NCBI GenBank assembly: GCA_029259935.1
Contig: JAJDEH010000408.1
Coordinates: 1 to 64,000 of the forward strand
Direction: 5' to 3'
From: Planctomycetota bacterium
Lineage (GTDB): Bacteria > Planctomycetota > Planctomycetia > Pirellulales > Pirellulaceae
Length of the DNA: 64,000 nucleotides
A program made the translations under genes and the position numbers. The notes beneath the pieces are model-generated. The model had not been told where the DNA came from. It did not search any database and saw nothing but the letters and a program-made list of their open reading frames with translations. Below, one piece after another: positions 33,892-43,406 of this stretch. Position 1 is the first letter of the stretch; the number at the start of each line of letters is the position of its first letter.

Positions 33892-36800
33892 CGCTCGACA
33901 CTGTAGTCAATCACCCCTTATCCGCCCTGGCGGATTCGTTCGTTCAGAAAATCCGCCAGGGCGAACGGCTCTCCGTTTCCGAGTATATGGAGCGGTATCC
34001 CGAACATGCCGGAGAGATCGAGGACCTGCTAACCACGCTGGTCATGCTTGAGGAAGCCAAAGCCAATTCATTGGGATCGTTAGTCAACAGCAGCGCGATC
34101 CATGAGCACATGCCCACTCAGTTAGGCGATTTTCGCATCATTCGGGTGATCGGACGCGGCGGGATGGGAGTGGTTTACGAAGCGGAACAGCAGTCGCTGG
34201 GGCGTCGCGTCGCGTTGAAGGTGCTGCCAACATCCGCGCATGCGAATCCGTCCGAGCTGGCGCGATTCCACCGCGAGGCGAAGGCGGCGGCCAGACTGCA
34301 CCACACGAACATCGTGCCGGTCTATGGTGTCGGTGAAGATCAGGGCGTCCATTATTTTGTCATGCAATGCGTACAAGGCGAGTCGTTGGACTGCCTGATC
34401 GACGAACTGCACGGGCTTGTGACGGTTTGCAACGGCCACGCCTCGGCAAACAATGAGATTGCGCCGGCACCAACGGCCTCTTCAATTCTGGCCAGTAGTT
34501 TGCTTTCCGAGACCTTTCCCCCATCCGCGACGCGGCCGAAGGGCGTTGCGGGCGATGGTGACAATTCCTCGCGGGAAGAGCGGCGACCGGTACCCCAAAA
34601 GGCCATGCCCGGCAATCGGCCACACCGTGCCAAATCAAAGCGTATTCATGGATTCCGATTTCCAAAATCCTATTGGCGGCGCGTGACCCAAATCGGCATG
34701 CAGGCGGCCGAAGCGCTGCAGTATGCCCACGGGCGGGACACCGTCCATCGCGACATCAAACCCTCCAACTTGATTTTGGATGAGGATGAGAAGGTTTGGA
34801 TTACGGACTTCGGCCTTGCCAAGGCCGGTGATGAACACGGCCTAACGTCGACCGGCGATGTTCTGGGGACACTTCAATACATGGCCCCCGAGTCCTTTGA
34901 AGGCCGGCTCGACGCGCGGAGCGACATCTATTCGCTGGGACTAACACTCTACGAACTGGCCGCATTAGTTCCGGCGCGGAGCGGGGTCACCCGCAACGAG
35001 TTGATTCAACGGGTCCGCGAGGGGTCCGTGCCGCGGCTATCCAAGGTGAATGCGCAGGTTCCCCGCGACTTGGAAACGATTATCCACAAAGCGGTCAATC
35101 CCGATCCGCGGAAGCGGTATCAGACAGGCGGCGAAATGGCTGACGATCTAAAACGCTTTGACAACGATCTGCCTATCCGTGCTCGGCGAACGGGGTTGGC
35201 CGAACGAATCGGCCGCTGGTGCCGACGCAATCCACGCGTTTCACTCATATCCGGCAGTGCCGCGTTTACCGTCCTGGTGACGATTTGTATCGCCTTCGCC
35301 ATGATCACCACATCTCGCAATCGGGCCGTTCATCTGGCGTTCAAAGAAGGTTTGGCGCGTCGTGAAACGGAATCCGCTTTTAAGCAGGCCGAATTACAAC
35401 GGCAGGTCGCCGACGTTCAAAGACAGGAAGCCGAAAGATCAGCGAATCGGGCCCGTGCCGTGACCGAATTCCTGATTGACATGATCGACACGGCAAGGCC
35501 CGAAAAATCGAGAGGCCGCGCGATGACGGTTCGTGAAGTGCTGGATCGCGCGTCGGCAATGGTGGGCGACGGGTTCGCCGACGATCCGGAAAAAGAAGCC
35601 ACGGTTCGCTGGACGATTGCCCGCGCGTATTACAGCCTTGGCCGCTACGAAGAAGCTGAACACCATTGGACCCGCGCGCTTAAAATTCGCCAACGTGTTC
35701 TCGGACCTGAACACTTGGAAACCTTGGGAACCATGAACGACTTGGCGTCCAACTACTATGGCCGTGGCCAGCCTGCCGCCGGACTGCGGCTGGAAGAGAA
35801 AGCTCTGAAAATCCTCCTCCGCGTGCATGGACCGGAACACCCCATGACGCTGACCACCATGGGCAATATGGCCTCGAATCTGCATGCCCAAGGGAAGTAC
35901 TCCCAAGCCCAACAGCTTTTCGAAAGGGCTTTAGGTCTGCAACGTCGCGTCCTGGGCTTGGAGAACGCTAGCACCATGGCCACCATGTCGAACTTGGCCT
36001 TAAATTTGCACGTCCAAGGGAAATTCGTCGCGTCCAGCAAACTCAACCGCAAGACGCTCGAGATGCGTCAACGATTGCTCGGCAAGGACCATCCCAGCAC
36101 GCTCGTTTCGATGGGGAATTTGGCGCACGACCTGAATGCGATGCGAAAGTTCGATGAGGCACAAACGCTTGCCGAACAAGTGTTCCGCGCCCGTTGCCGT
36201 ATCCTGGGCCCTGAACATCCACACACGCTGGCGGCAATTAACAATCTAGCGGCCATTCTTGACGAACAGGAAGACGCGACCGACACTCGAAATCTCTACC
36301 AAAAAATCATCGATATTTCTTCCCGTGTCTTGGGTTCCGATCACCCGAACACGTTCGTTGTCGTCAGCAACTATGCCTTCGAGCTGCAGCAACAGGGAAA
36401 TATTGCGGAAGCCCAGGAGGCTTATCGGCGGGCGCTGGAGAGTGCTCAAAAGACTCTGGGCGCGAATCACCCGATATCAATCAAGATCTTGGCTAATCTG
36501 GCTGATTCGTATTTCTCGGAAGGCCGCCATGCGGATGCGCAGCAGCTCTATGAAACCGTGTTCGATGTGGAATCCGTCTCTGATGAAGGGCAAGACCCCT
36601 GGCCGCTTGGAATCACCCTTGCCATGGCAAGAGTGTTGATCGCACAAGACAAGCACGCGCAGGCTGCCGGCCTGATACAGGCTCAATTGGATACCCACGT
36701 GGATACTGATCGACGATGGGATTGGAGAGTGGGATTTCTCAAATGCTTGGCGGGACGCTCGTGGGACACCGCCGGCCAATCCGCCAAGGCCGAGCCGATG

Positions 36801-36986
36801 CTGTTGACCGGCTATCAAGTCATGGAATTGGATCCACACGCTTCAAGCAATAGACTTGCTGATGCGCTGGCCTGGATCATCGAATATTACGACACCCAGG
36901 GAAAGACGGAAGAGGCCGCGCGCTGGCGCGAGAAGCAACTGGCACCAACCGCCAGCGGCCCTTCTATCTCAGAAGCGAAACCTTGA
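33888..36986 (+). CDS. Membrane Ser/Thr protein kinase with TPR repeats
   Basis: Residues 81-420 are a Hanks-type kinase domain: Gly loop IGRGGMG (88-94), Lys111 in ALKVL, HRD with D289 (VHRDIKPSN), DFG at 307-309 and APE at 333-335, so it should be active. About 75 low-complexity residues (179-255) are inserted before the C-lobe helices, a common place for insertions in planctomycete kinases. One membrane helix lies at about 452-474. The outside part, from about 560 on, has several TPR-like repeats in a conserved form (LxxxExxLGxxHP pattern, such as VLGPEHLETLGTMNDLASNY). The first 80 residues contain the planctomycete N-terminal segment ending before DFRIIR. It overlaps the sigma-factor gene by 4 nt. 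Confidence 0.94.
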   Translation: MTLDTVVNHPLSALADSFVQKIRQGERLSVSEYMERYPEHAGEIEDLLTTLVMLEEAKANSLGSLVNSSAIHEHMPTQLGDFRIIRVIGRGGMGVVYEAEQQSLGRRVALKVLPTSAHANPSELARFHREAKAAARLHHTNIVPVYGVGEDQGVHYFVMQCVQGESLDCLIDELHGLVTVCNGHASANNEIAPAPTASSILASSLLSETFPPSATRPKGVAGDGDNSSREERRPVPQKAMPGNRPHRAKSKRIHGFRFPKSYWRRVTQIGMQAAEALQYAHGRDTVHRDIKPSNLILDEDEKVWITDFGLAKAGDEHGLTSTGDVLGTLQYMAPESFEGRLDARSDIYSLGLTLYELAALVPARSGVTRNELIQRVREGSVPRLSKVNAQVPRDLETIIHKAVNPDPRKRYQTGGEMADDLKRFDNDLPIRARRTGLAERIGRWCRRNPRVSLISGSAAFTVLVTICIAFAMITTSRNRAVHLAFKEGLARRETESAFKQAELQRQVADVQRQEAERSANRARAVTEFLIDMIDTARPEKSRGRAMTVREVLDRASAMVGDGFADDPEKEATVRWTIARAYYSLGRYEEAEHHWTRALKIRQRVLGPEHLETLGTMNDLASNYYGRGQPAAGLRLEEKALKILLRVHGPEHPMTLTTMGNMASNLHAQGKYSQAQQLFERALGLQRRVLGLENASTMATMSNLALNLHVQGKFVASSKLNRKTLEMRQRLLGKDHPSTLVSMGNLAHDLNAMRKFDEAQTLAEQVFRARCRILGPEHPHTLAAINNLAAILDEQEDATDTRNLYQKIIDISSRVLGSDHPNTFVVVSNYAFELQQQGNIAEAQEAYRRALESAQKTLGANHPISIKILANLADSYFSEGRHADAQQLYETVFDVESVSDEGQDPWPLGITLAMARVLIAQDKHAQAAGLIQAQLDTHVDTDRRWDWRVGFLKCLAGRSWDTAGQSAKAEPMLLTGYQVMELDPHASSNRLADALAWIIEYYDTQGKTEEAARWREKQLAPTASGPSISEAKP

Positions 36987-37050
36987 AGGTTACTTTACTT
37001 AGTTTAGGACCCGTGTCACCACTAACTCTTAGAGGCGACGGAGGTCTGGG

Positions 37051-39948
37051 CTAAGGTTTAAACGCATCATCGTCCGGATTGCCGCCCGAGCGCAGGTAGG
37101 CCACCAGGTCCAGCAGTTCCTTCTTGTTGAGCGTGTCGAGCAATCCGGCGGGCATCTGCGACGTGGTCGAAGGCTTAAATGCTTCGATTTCGTTTCTGTT
37201 GAGGGCCGTCAGATTGCCGGGGTCCAACATGTTTTGGATCACCATGATCGTGTCGTTGCTCAGATTGGCGACACGTCCCACGACCGTACGGCCGTCTTCC
37301 ATTTGGAACATGGTGGCCTCGTACTGATCGGAGACGACCTTGCTAGGTTCGATCAGCGAATCCAGCAGCGTCTGTGAGTTATAGCGGCGGGCGACGGCCG
37401 TCAGATCCGGGCCAACGGTTCCTCCTTGGCCATCGAAGCGGTGACACTTGAAGCACTGCGTCGCGGCGAACATCTTGCGGCCGTTCTCGAAGTCGTGTCC
37501 GCTGAGTCCTGCTTCCAATTCGGGCATCAGTTCAGCCACGGTCCACTTTTTCACGAAGCTGCGGGGCGTCGTGTCGGCGGGCTCGCTGGACATGGGCGAT
37601 TTGCTAAGAATCGGTTCCAACGCCTTCTTTTCTTTTTCGTTCAAGGTGTCGACCGCCTCTTTGCGAATGTTGGCCAAGAAGCCCGTAAACGAATGTCCCC
37701 CGCGATGGCCGGCCGCCATCAAGAACCATTCGAAGTAACGGGAACGGGTGGGCATCGTCCAACCGCTTTTGAGATTTCGCAAGCAAAACGCGTAATGGAT
37801 TTGTTCTTCCTGCGTGGGTGCGGTCTCGAGCAACTTTACCGTTCGCTCGGCGACCTTGGGAGCTTCGAGATAAACCAGCACTTGGCAGAGTTCCCGGTTC
37901 AATCGCGGACCCGTGGCCGGGAACCGCGCGTCGATCACCCTCAGGACTGCTTTCCGCGAAGCTTCGTTTGGCTGGCCCATCCGCGCGAACGCCAAGGAAA
38001 CCGCCCGCAACCATTGGAGTTTCTGGGATCGAGTCAGTTTGCCCCAATCCAGATCACACAGCCGACCAATCATTTTGCTTTGTAGCGATTTGTCGCCATT
38101 GCGCGCCAAAGCAACCATCGCCAGAATCAGAGCTTGGGGATCATTCTCGGCCAAGGCCCGATCTTGCCACTTGGCAGCTTCCCGATGTTCGACGGCGATG
38201 CGGGCCGCGAAACGGATGTGCCGATCGGCATTCGAAAGATGGGGCCACGCAGTGTCCAGTCCCTTCGCGTCGTTGCTGGTGTGCAAGGCTTCCAGTTCAT
38301 GACGCAATCGGCGTTGGCCCTCGCCCGCTTTCGTCAGACCGCTGACTGGTTTGGTTGGCTCGTCGCCAACGTACGTCACGCGATAAAGTCCCGATTGAGT
38401 ACGACGTCCGCCGATCGTGAAATAAAGCGCGCCGTCCTTCGGGTTCACGACCAGATCCGTACCGGGCAACGGGGCGGCGGAAACGAATCGCTCGGCCGAT
38501 CCGATATAGGTCGAGCCTTTGGGCTCCAGATGCACGGCGTAAATGATCCCGTAACTCCAATCCGAAATGAACAACGCGTTCTGATACTTGGCGGGGAACT
38601 TCGTACCGTAACCAAAGACGATTCCGGTGGGCGATCCGGGACCGATATCGACGGCGGCGGGCAGGCTGTCCGGATAATAGGCGGGCCACTTTCCAGTACC
38701 GCTGCGCCAACCAAATTCGCTGCCGCTAGTCGCGTGACAGACACGCGTCGGCCGATACCAGGGCAAACCGATGTCCCATTCCATGTCGGCGTCAAACGTG
38801 AACAACTCGCCATCGGCATTAACGGCGATATCGTATTCATTGCGGTAGCCGCTGGAGATCAGTTCCAGTTCTTTCCCATCGGGATCGGTACGGCAAATCC
38901 AACCGCCGGGCGCAAGCTTGCCCACGGCATGGCCGCCGGCGTCCCATTGCCGGCCCAGCAAAAGATCTTCGTCCCAGTTACGCGGCACGCGCGATTTTTC
39001 GGGATCGGGAAGCGGGGTGTGGTTGCCCGCGCAAATGTACAGCGACTTCTTGTCGGGCGTGAGAATAATCGCGTGCGCGCCATGTTCGCCTTTTCCTGGC
39101 GGCAGCTTTCGCAGCAGTTTGACCTCGTCAAATTTGTCGTCGCCATTGGTGTCGCGGGCGCGATACAAACCGGTGTCTTTCTCGTTGGCCATGACATACA
39201 GGCTGTCGAAGGCGTAGAGCAATCCGTGTGCGAAGCCAAGCTCGAGATCGATCGTTTCGATCTCGACTTCGCCTTGGCTGCCGATCGCCGGCGGCGTGAT
39301 GCGGTACAGCTTGCCGTACTGGTCGGAAGTGATCAGCCGGCCTTTGTCGTCTACCGTCAGGCTGACCCACGAACCTCGCTCGCCCGACGGAACCGAATAC
39401 AAAAGTTCGGCTTTGAATCCAGGAGCCAGCTTGATGCGATCCACGGGCGTGGCCATGGGTGGCGGAGGTTGGCGATTGGCCAACGCGATCCAATCGACGC
39501 GAGTGCGCCCTTTGCGGTTGTTGGGATCCAGCCGCAGGCCGCTCACCTTGCCCGCGGGCTTGAAATAGACTTTATACTCATGCCAGTTTTCGTCTCGTGA
39601 TCGAAGATGAAAATTCACCGAGCGATTCTCGCTGGTCCCGGGTTGCTTGGCGGTCGTCCAAAAGATCTGACCCGAATAGCGGCCTTTAAACTTGGCACGG
39701 AACGACAGTTCCTTCCAACCCGCCGGCGCGTCGACGCTGACGCTCAAATGCGGATCGTTCCCTTGGGAATCGATGATCAAAGCGCCATCCGCGTTCGACA
39801 GTTTGCATTCACGTTGAGCTTGCCAGCCGTCGGTATCATTATCGAAATTCCACCGAGTAATCTCTTCGCTCGTGGAATTCTCCGCCGCGAAGATCGCTGC
39901 CCCGGGGCCCAAAATCAGCAAGCCGAACAAAATCCAAGAATATCGCAC
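37051..39948 (-). CDS. PVC-type cytochrome protein with beta-propeller and N-terminal carbohydrate-binding-like domain
   Basis: Preferred start is the GTG at 39948, with GGAGA 5 nt upstream; an ATG at 39987 is in frame. The signal peptide is YSWILFGLLILGPGAAIF. Next is a beta-sandwich of about 140 residues (RWNFDNDTDGWQAQ, then SVNFHLRSRDENWHEYKVYF). A PQQ-dehydrogenase-like propeller follows (GFAHGLLYAFDSLYVMANEK, SGYRNEYDIAVNADGELFTF, WRSGTGKWPAYYPDSLP), then helical HEAT-like repeats. The C-terminal cytochrome c domain carries CFKCHRF (about residue 830), with GGTVGPDLTAVARRYN and LLDSLIEPSKVVSDQYE. It is likely an exported redox or sugar oxidation protein; the substrate is unknown. It is convergent with the kinase gene. 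Confidence 0.92.
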   Translation of the reverse strand: MRYSWILFGLLILGPGAAIFAAENSTSEEITRWNFDNDTDGWQAQRECKLSNADGALIIDSQGNDPHLSVSVDAPAGWKELSFRAKFKGRYSGQIFWTTAKQPGTSENRSVNFHLRSRDENWHEYKVYFKPAGKVSGLRLDPNNRKGRTRVDWIALANRQPPPPMATPVDRIKLAPGFKAELLYSVPSGERGSWVSLTVDDKGRLITSDQYGKLYRITPPAIGSQGEVEIETIDLELGFAHGLLYAFDSLYVMANEKDTGLYRARDTNGDDKFDEVKLLRKLPPGKGEHGAHAIILTPDKKSLYICAGNHTPLPDPEKSRVPRNWDEDLLLGRQWDAGGHAVGKLAPGGWICRTDPDGKELELISSGYRNEYDIAVNADGELFTFDADMEWDIGLPWYRPTRVCHATSGSEFGWRSGTGKWPAYYPDSLPAAVDIGPGSPTGIVFGYGTKFPAKYQNALFISDWSYGIIYAVHLEPKGSTYIGSAERFVSAAPLPGTDLVVNPKDGALYFTIGGRRTQSGLYRVTYVGDEPTKPVSGLTKAGEGQRRLRHELEALHTSNDAKGLDTAWPHLSNADRHIRFAARIAVEHREAAKWQDRALAENDPQALILAMVALARNGDKSLQSKMIGRLCDLDWGKLTRSQKLQWLRAVSLAFARMGQPNEASRKAVLRVIDARFPATGPRLNRELCQVLVYLEAPKVAERTVKLLETAPTQEEQIHYAFCLRNLKSGWTMPTRSRYFEWFLMAAGHRGGHSFTGFLANIRKEAVDTLNEKEKKALEPILSKSPMSSEPADTTPRSFVKKWTVAELMPELEAGLSGHDFENGRKMFAATQCFKCHRFDGQGGTVGPDLTAVARRYNSQTLLDSLIEPSKVVSDQYEATMFQMEDGRTVVGRVANLSNDTIMVIQNMLDPGNLTALNRNEIEAFKPSTTSQMPAGLLDTLNKKELLDLVAYLRSGGNPDDDAFKP

Positions 39949-40105
39949 GAGAATCTCCTCACCCAATAACGTGTGGTTGATTAGCAAATCGCAAAGATCG
40001 CGCCGCTAATTCTAATTTGTCGCCGAGCGCCGCGGTAGGTGCTTTCACGCATCAGGCGAACGCCAGGTCCAGGCCGGAATTCGAATTTCCCGGCGAGAAG
40101 GCCGC

Positions 40106-41881
40106 TTAATCCTGTTCCAATTCAAGCGATTGGAAAGCGGGCAGTTTGGAACTCCATAGATCGGCGAGATTGCCGACCCCTTGGAAGGTGAGGCTGTCGA
40201 ATTCCGGCTTGGCGAACATCGCTTCGATCTTGTTGGACGCCATCGGCTTTCCAAAAAAGAAGCCCTGGCCGTAGCTGCACCCCAGATCCTGCAGCACGGC
40301 GACCTGTTGTTGGTTTTCCACGCCTCCGGCGACCAACGTCACATTCAAATTACGCACTAGCGTCGCCAGCGAATGGACGATGGCGGCCCCATCCATGGAC
40401 GATGCGACTCGCGAAATGAGAGAACGGTCGATCTTGACGGTATCGATGGAGAAGTTCTCGATCGCCGAGAACATCGATGTGCCCGTACCAAAATCGTCGA
40501 TCGCAATACGAACTCCCAATTGTTTGAGTTCTTCGATGGTGTGGCGATTGGCTTCCACATCGCCGTTGTAAATGTCTTCGCTGATCTCCAACTGAAGGCG
40601 GTTGGCGGGGACCGTGGATCGCCCGATGATCTCACGAAAGCTGGCTACGAGGTTCGGTTCGGCAAACTGACGTTGAGACAGATTGATGCTCATCAAATCC
40701 GGGCCGGTACAGGGATACCGGGTGATCCATTCGGCCATCTCGCGCAGGCTTTCTTTCAGGACCCAGGTGCCGATTTCAAAGATCAAGTCCGAATCCTCGG
40801 CAATCGGCACAAACTCGCAGGGATTGACCGGGCCAAGTTCCGGATGGGTCCAACGGAGCAGCGCTTCGACGCCTTTGATGCGGCCCGATGCGAGCGAGAC
40901 GATTGGCTGATACGCCAGGTGCAATTCGTTGTGCTTCAGCGCATTGTGCAGGCCGCTGTCCAACTGGACGCGACGTACCCAATGGTCGCGCATCGAGCGT
41001 TCGAAGACAACGACTCGGCCGCGCCCCAAGTGCTTCGCCTTGTACATGGCCGCGTCCGCGTCACCCAGCAGCAACGATGCGTCGCCGTGGGCGTCGGTTT
41101 TCACCACGACACCGATGCTTGTGGTGGTCGACACGCTGATGCCGTTCAACGAGTAGGGCTTCGACAACTCCTCCAGCAACTCGTCGCACAGCCCTTCGAT
41201 CTCTTCCAGGTTGGCGGCGTTCCGCACGATTGCGACAAATTCATCCCCACCCAAGCGTGCCGCGAAGTGCGGTGCCGTTGGGTTTTTCGCCGCGCCCGCC
41301 GTTTGAATGCGGCCTTGAATGCGGCGTGAGATTTCCTTGAGCAATGCATCACCGACATCGTGGCCATGCAGGTCGTTGATCTGCTTAAACCGATCGAAGT
41401 CGAAAAACAAGAGCGCGGTAAGAAACTCCTTGTCGGAGGTGTCCTCGTCAAAGACTTCCTCCAAGTATTGCATGAGACGCGCGCGGTTCGGCAATCCGGT
41501 GAGCGGATCGGTTAGTGCCGCTTTTTTCAGGACCTTTTGCTGCCGTCGCACCATCTTTTGCGATTGCTCGACCGCCCTCAGCGCGCGGTCCCGCTCGTGG
41601 GCCAACAGGTACATCTCGCGGTACCGCCGCACGAAGAACACCACGGCGGCAGCCAAGGAGTAGCAACCGACGACGAACAATTCATCCAATTCCCACTTCT
41701 CGTTCGCATAGACGAATGACACAAGTTGCGCAAACAACTCAAAGTGGACGCTCAGCAAGAACATGACGACGGCAAAGACACCGGCCAGGACGACATCAAG
41801 AATGATGGTCTTCCGCAGATCCGCGAAGCTGCGATTGGAAGTGCCAGTTGGTTGCGGGCAGGGGGTCGGTTCTTCAGCCAT
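40106..41881 (-). CDS. GGDEF-EAL membrane protein (c-di-GMP turnover)
   Basis: A 591-residue protein with two membrane helices (about 25-48 and 66-84), a coiled coil, a GGDEF domain (ARLGGDEF, residues 208-215) and an EAL domain (EAL at 339-341, NLSQRQF, LEISEDIYNG, DDFGTG at 462-467, VKIDRSL). No RxxD inhibitory site is visible before GGDEF. The usual AEGVE motif reads AGGVE (518-522), so a conserved Glu is replaced by Gly; phosphodiesterase activity may be weak or lost. The GGDEF motif is intact, so synthesis of c-di-GMP is likely. No sensor domain is visible. It is the nearest gene downstream of the NarL-type regulator. Confidence 0.92.
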   Translation of the reverse strand: MAEEPTPCPQPTGTSNRSFADLRKTIILDVVLAGVFAVVMFLLSVHFELFAQLVSFVYANEKWELDELFVVGCYSLAAAVVFFVRRYREMYLLAHERDRALRAVEQSQKMVRRQQKVLKKAALTDPLTGLPNRARLMQYLEEVFDEDTSDKEFLTALLFFDFDRFKQINDLHGHDVGDALLKEISRRIQGRIQTAGAAKNPTAPHFAARLGGDEFVAIVRNAANLEEIEGLCDELLEELSKPYSLNGISVSTTTSIGVVVKTDAHGDASLLLGDADAAMYKAKHLGRGRVVVFERSMRDHWVRRVQLDSGLHNALKHNELHLAYQPIVSLASGRIKGVEALLRWTHPELGPVNPCEFVPIAEDSDLIFEIGTWVLKESLREMAEWITRYPCTGPDLMSINLSQRQFAEPNLVASFREIIGRSTVPANRLQLEISEDIYNGDVEANRHTIEELKQLGVRIAIDDFGTGTSMFSAIENFSIDTVKIDRSLISRVASSMDGAAIVHSLATLVRNLNVTLVAGGVENQQQVAVLQDLGCSYGQGFFFGKPMASNKIEAMFAKPEFDSLTFQGVGNLADLWSSKLPAFQSLELEQD

Positions 41882-42318
41882 GTTTCTACGACAAGCAGAC
41901 CAAGCGACAGGGGTGCCGAGCTTTGACGGGTCTCCTTACCGGACAAAAGCGAACTTACTGTGAACCATCGGCGAATTGGGTGGAAACACTCCCCCCCATT
42001 CCCGCTATCGGCGAGGAAAAACCCTTGGGGTGAACGATCAGCCCGAATAAATGAATCATTCAAAATTGTTCGACAGTTCGCTATGCGCGGGATCGCGCAT
42101 AGCAAGCCCCGCCATGCTCGCCGCATGTTATTATCGCCGCGCGGTATCGCCTGGATCCGCACTTCCGAGGCGGTGATTGCGCACGCCGATCCTCGGATCG
42201 GTTCCGACGATCTATGGATGGAAGATATTCGGGCGAAAAGACGTTGCTTGTGAGAGGCCGTCAAAAATGCGGGAAAACAACTTCCAAGAATCCCGACATT
42301 CGAACGCGGAACCGTTCT
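41882..42318. other. Intergenic region with two perfect hairpins (437 bp)
   Basis: No gene is supported between these two minus-strand genes. The palindromes at 42080-42103 and 42186-42201 are the only clear structure. Confidence 0.5.
42080..42103. other. Perfect 10-bp hairpin
   Basis: GCTATGCGCG-GGAT-CGCGCATAGC is a perfect inverted repeat with a four-base loop. A second, CCGATCC-TC-GGATCGG, lies at 42186-42201. Both are between the regulator stop and the GGDEF-EAL start; they could be terminator-like, operator or parts of a small structured RNA. No T-run follows on either strand. Confidence 0.5.
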
Positions 42319-42951
42319 TTAGACAATTCCGCCTTTGACAGCCCAAACCGCCGCTTGCGTTCTATCCGAGACATCAATCTTGCGCAGAATGTTCTGGACG
42401 TGTTCCTTGACGGTTTCCACGCTGATCCCTAAAGATCGCCCGATTTCTCGGTTGCTAAGTCCCAACGCGACATGACGCAAAACTTGCATTTCGCGGTTCG
42501 TCAACGGAAGCTCTTTTTCATTGGGATCGCGACGCTTGGCCATCGCTTCTTTGACCTGGCGCAACACACTGTCGCCAGCCGGGTTATCGCCCGAAGCGGC
42601 TCGCTGAATCGCGCCGACAATTTGTTCCCGGGCGGATCCCTTGAGTACGTAATCCGCCGCGCCCAGTGCGACCGAACGAGCGACGTAAGTTGGATTGTCA
42701 TAAGTCGACAGTACGACAACCGGAATATCTGGAGATTGGCTCCGAATCTGTTCCATCGCGCTAAGCCCATCCCCATCCGGCATGCGAATGTCCATCAACA
42801 CCACGTCCGGATTCGCCTTCCGTGTTTCTTCCACGGCCTGCTCACCGCTGGCCGCCTCGGCGACGATCTGAATGTCCGAACCCTCAAACAAACTCACCAG
42901 CCCACTGCGGACCACCTCGTGATCGTCCGCGACTACTATTTTGATGCTCAT
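42319..42951 (-). CDS. NarL/FixJ-type response regulator
   Basis: A 210-residue regulator with an N-terminal receiver (VVADDHEVVRSGL, phospho-Asp in NPDVVLMDIRMPDGDG, VVVLSTYDN, AADYVLKGSA) and a C-terminal LuxR-type HTH (LTNREMQVLRHVALGLSNRE, IGRSLGISVETVKEHVQNIL). It should bind DNA when phosphorylated. No histidine kinase gene is in the neighbourhood, so the input is unknown. It is divergent from the NtrC-type gene across a 455-bp gap; the two may share regulation. Confidence 0.93.
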   Translation of the reverse strand: MSIKIVVADDHEVVRSGLVSLFEGSDIQIVAEAASGEQAVEETRKANPDVVLMDIRMPDGDGLSAMEQIRSQSPDIPVVVLSTYDNPTYVARSVALGAADYVLKGSAREQIVGAIQRAASGDNPAGDSVLRQVKEAMAKRRDPNEKELPLTNREMQVLRHVALGLSNREIGRSLGISVETVKEHVQNILRKIDVSDRTQAAVWAVKGGIV

Positions 42952-43406
42952 TATTGCACTCCCGAAAGTTAACCGAAACTCGCGATTGCGGGTTGTTTGC
43001 GCGCGGCAAAATCAACGCCCGCCAGGTCGTAACGAGAGACCTCGTCAAAGATCGACCGCTATCGGGACATTCCCGATAAACTTTCTACTGCCATCATCTG
43101 GCATCCTACCCACAACAACCAGTTTTTCCACCCCTAACGGGAAGGATTGTAAGGATTTGAGGCGACTTCCCGTCTTTGACGGAAAATCACCGCTTTTACC
43201 CTCGGCAATTCGCGGGTTTAGCGCGGTCCAAACGGTTGTTTTGCGATGGCGAATTCGATCAGCGACAAGATTCATCACGTTGACTCTAGGCATGCTGTGA
43301 CCTAGATAATCTACACAGTCATTTTGGTGATGAATTTTGTCAACATTTTCGGATCACTGCCTCCGCGGGAATCGGGCGGATCTGGGAAAAAATGCGGGAA
43401 AAGGCC
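42952..43406. other. Divergent intergenic region (455 bp) with a hairpin and a promoter
   Basis: No gene is supported. A perfect inverted repeat, TATCGGGA-CAT-TCCCGATA, at 43060-43078 may be an operator. The promoter listed at 43280-43308 drives the NtrC-type gene. Confidence 0.5.
43280..43308 (+). promoter_or_regulatory. Probable sigma-70-type promoter of the NtrC-type gene
   Basis: TTGACT (43280-43285) and TAGATA (43303-43308) are 17 bp apart, a near-consensus pair, 98 bp before the ATG. The spacer starts with CTAGG and ends over CCTAG, a 5-bp inverted repeat (43286-43290 and 43301-43305) that partly overlaps the -10. Confidence 0.5.

Noticed and set aside
34422..34652. The 75-residue low-complexity insertion in the kinase domain as an unusual disruption.
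   Set aside because: Variable insertions at this position are usual in planctomycete kinases and all catalytic motifs are present.
38134..39600. Long plus-strand open frame (488 codons) opposite the PVC cytochrome gene.
   Set aside because: The minus strand encodes a clear, complete cytochrome/propeller protein; the plus frame has no domain signal and is a by-product of GC-rich codon usage.
40373..41329. Plus-strand open frame (318 codons) opposite GGDEF-EAL.
   Set aside because: Antisense to GGDEF and EAL motifs; no domain of its own.
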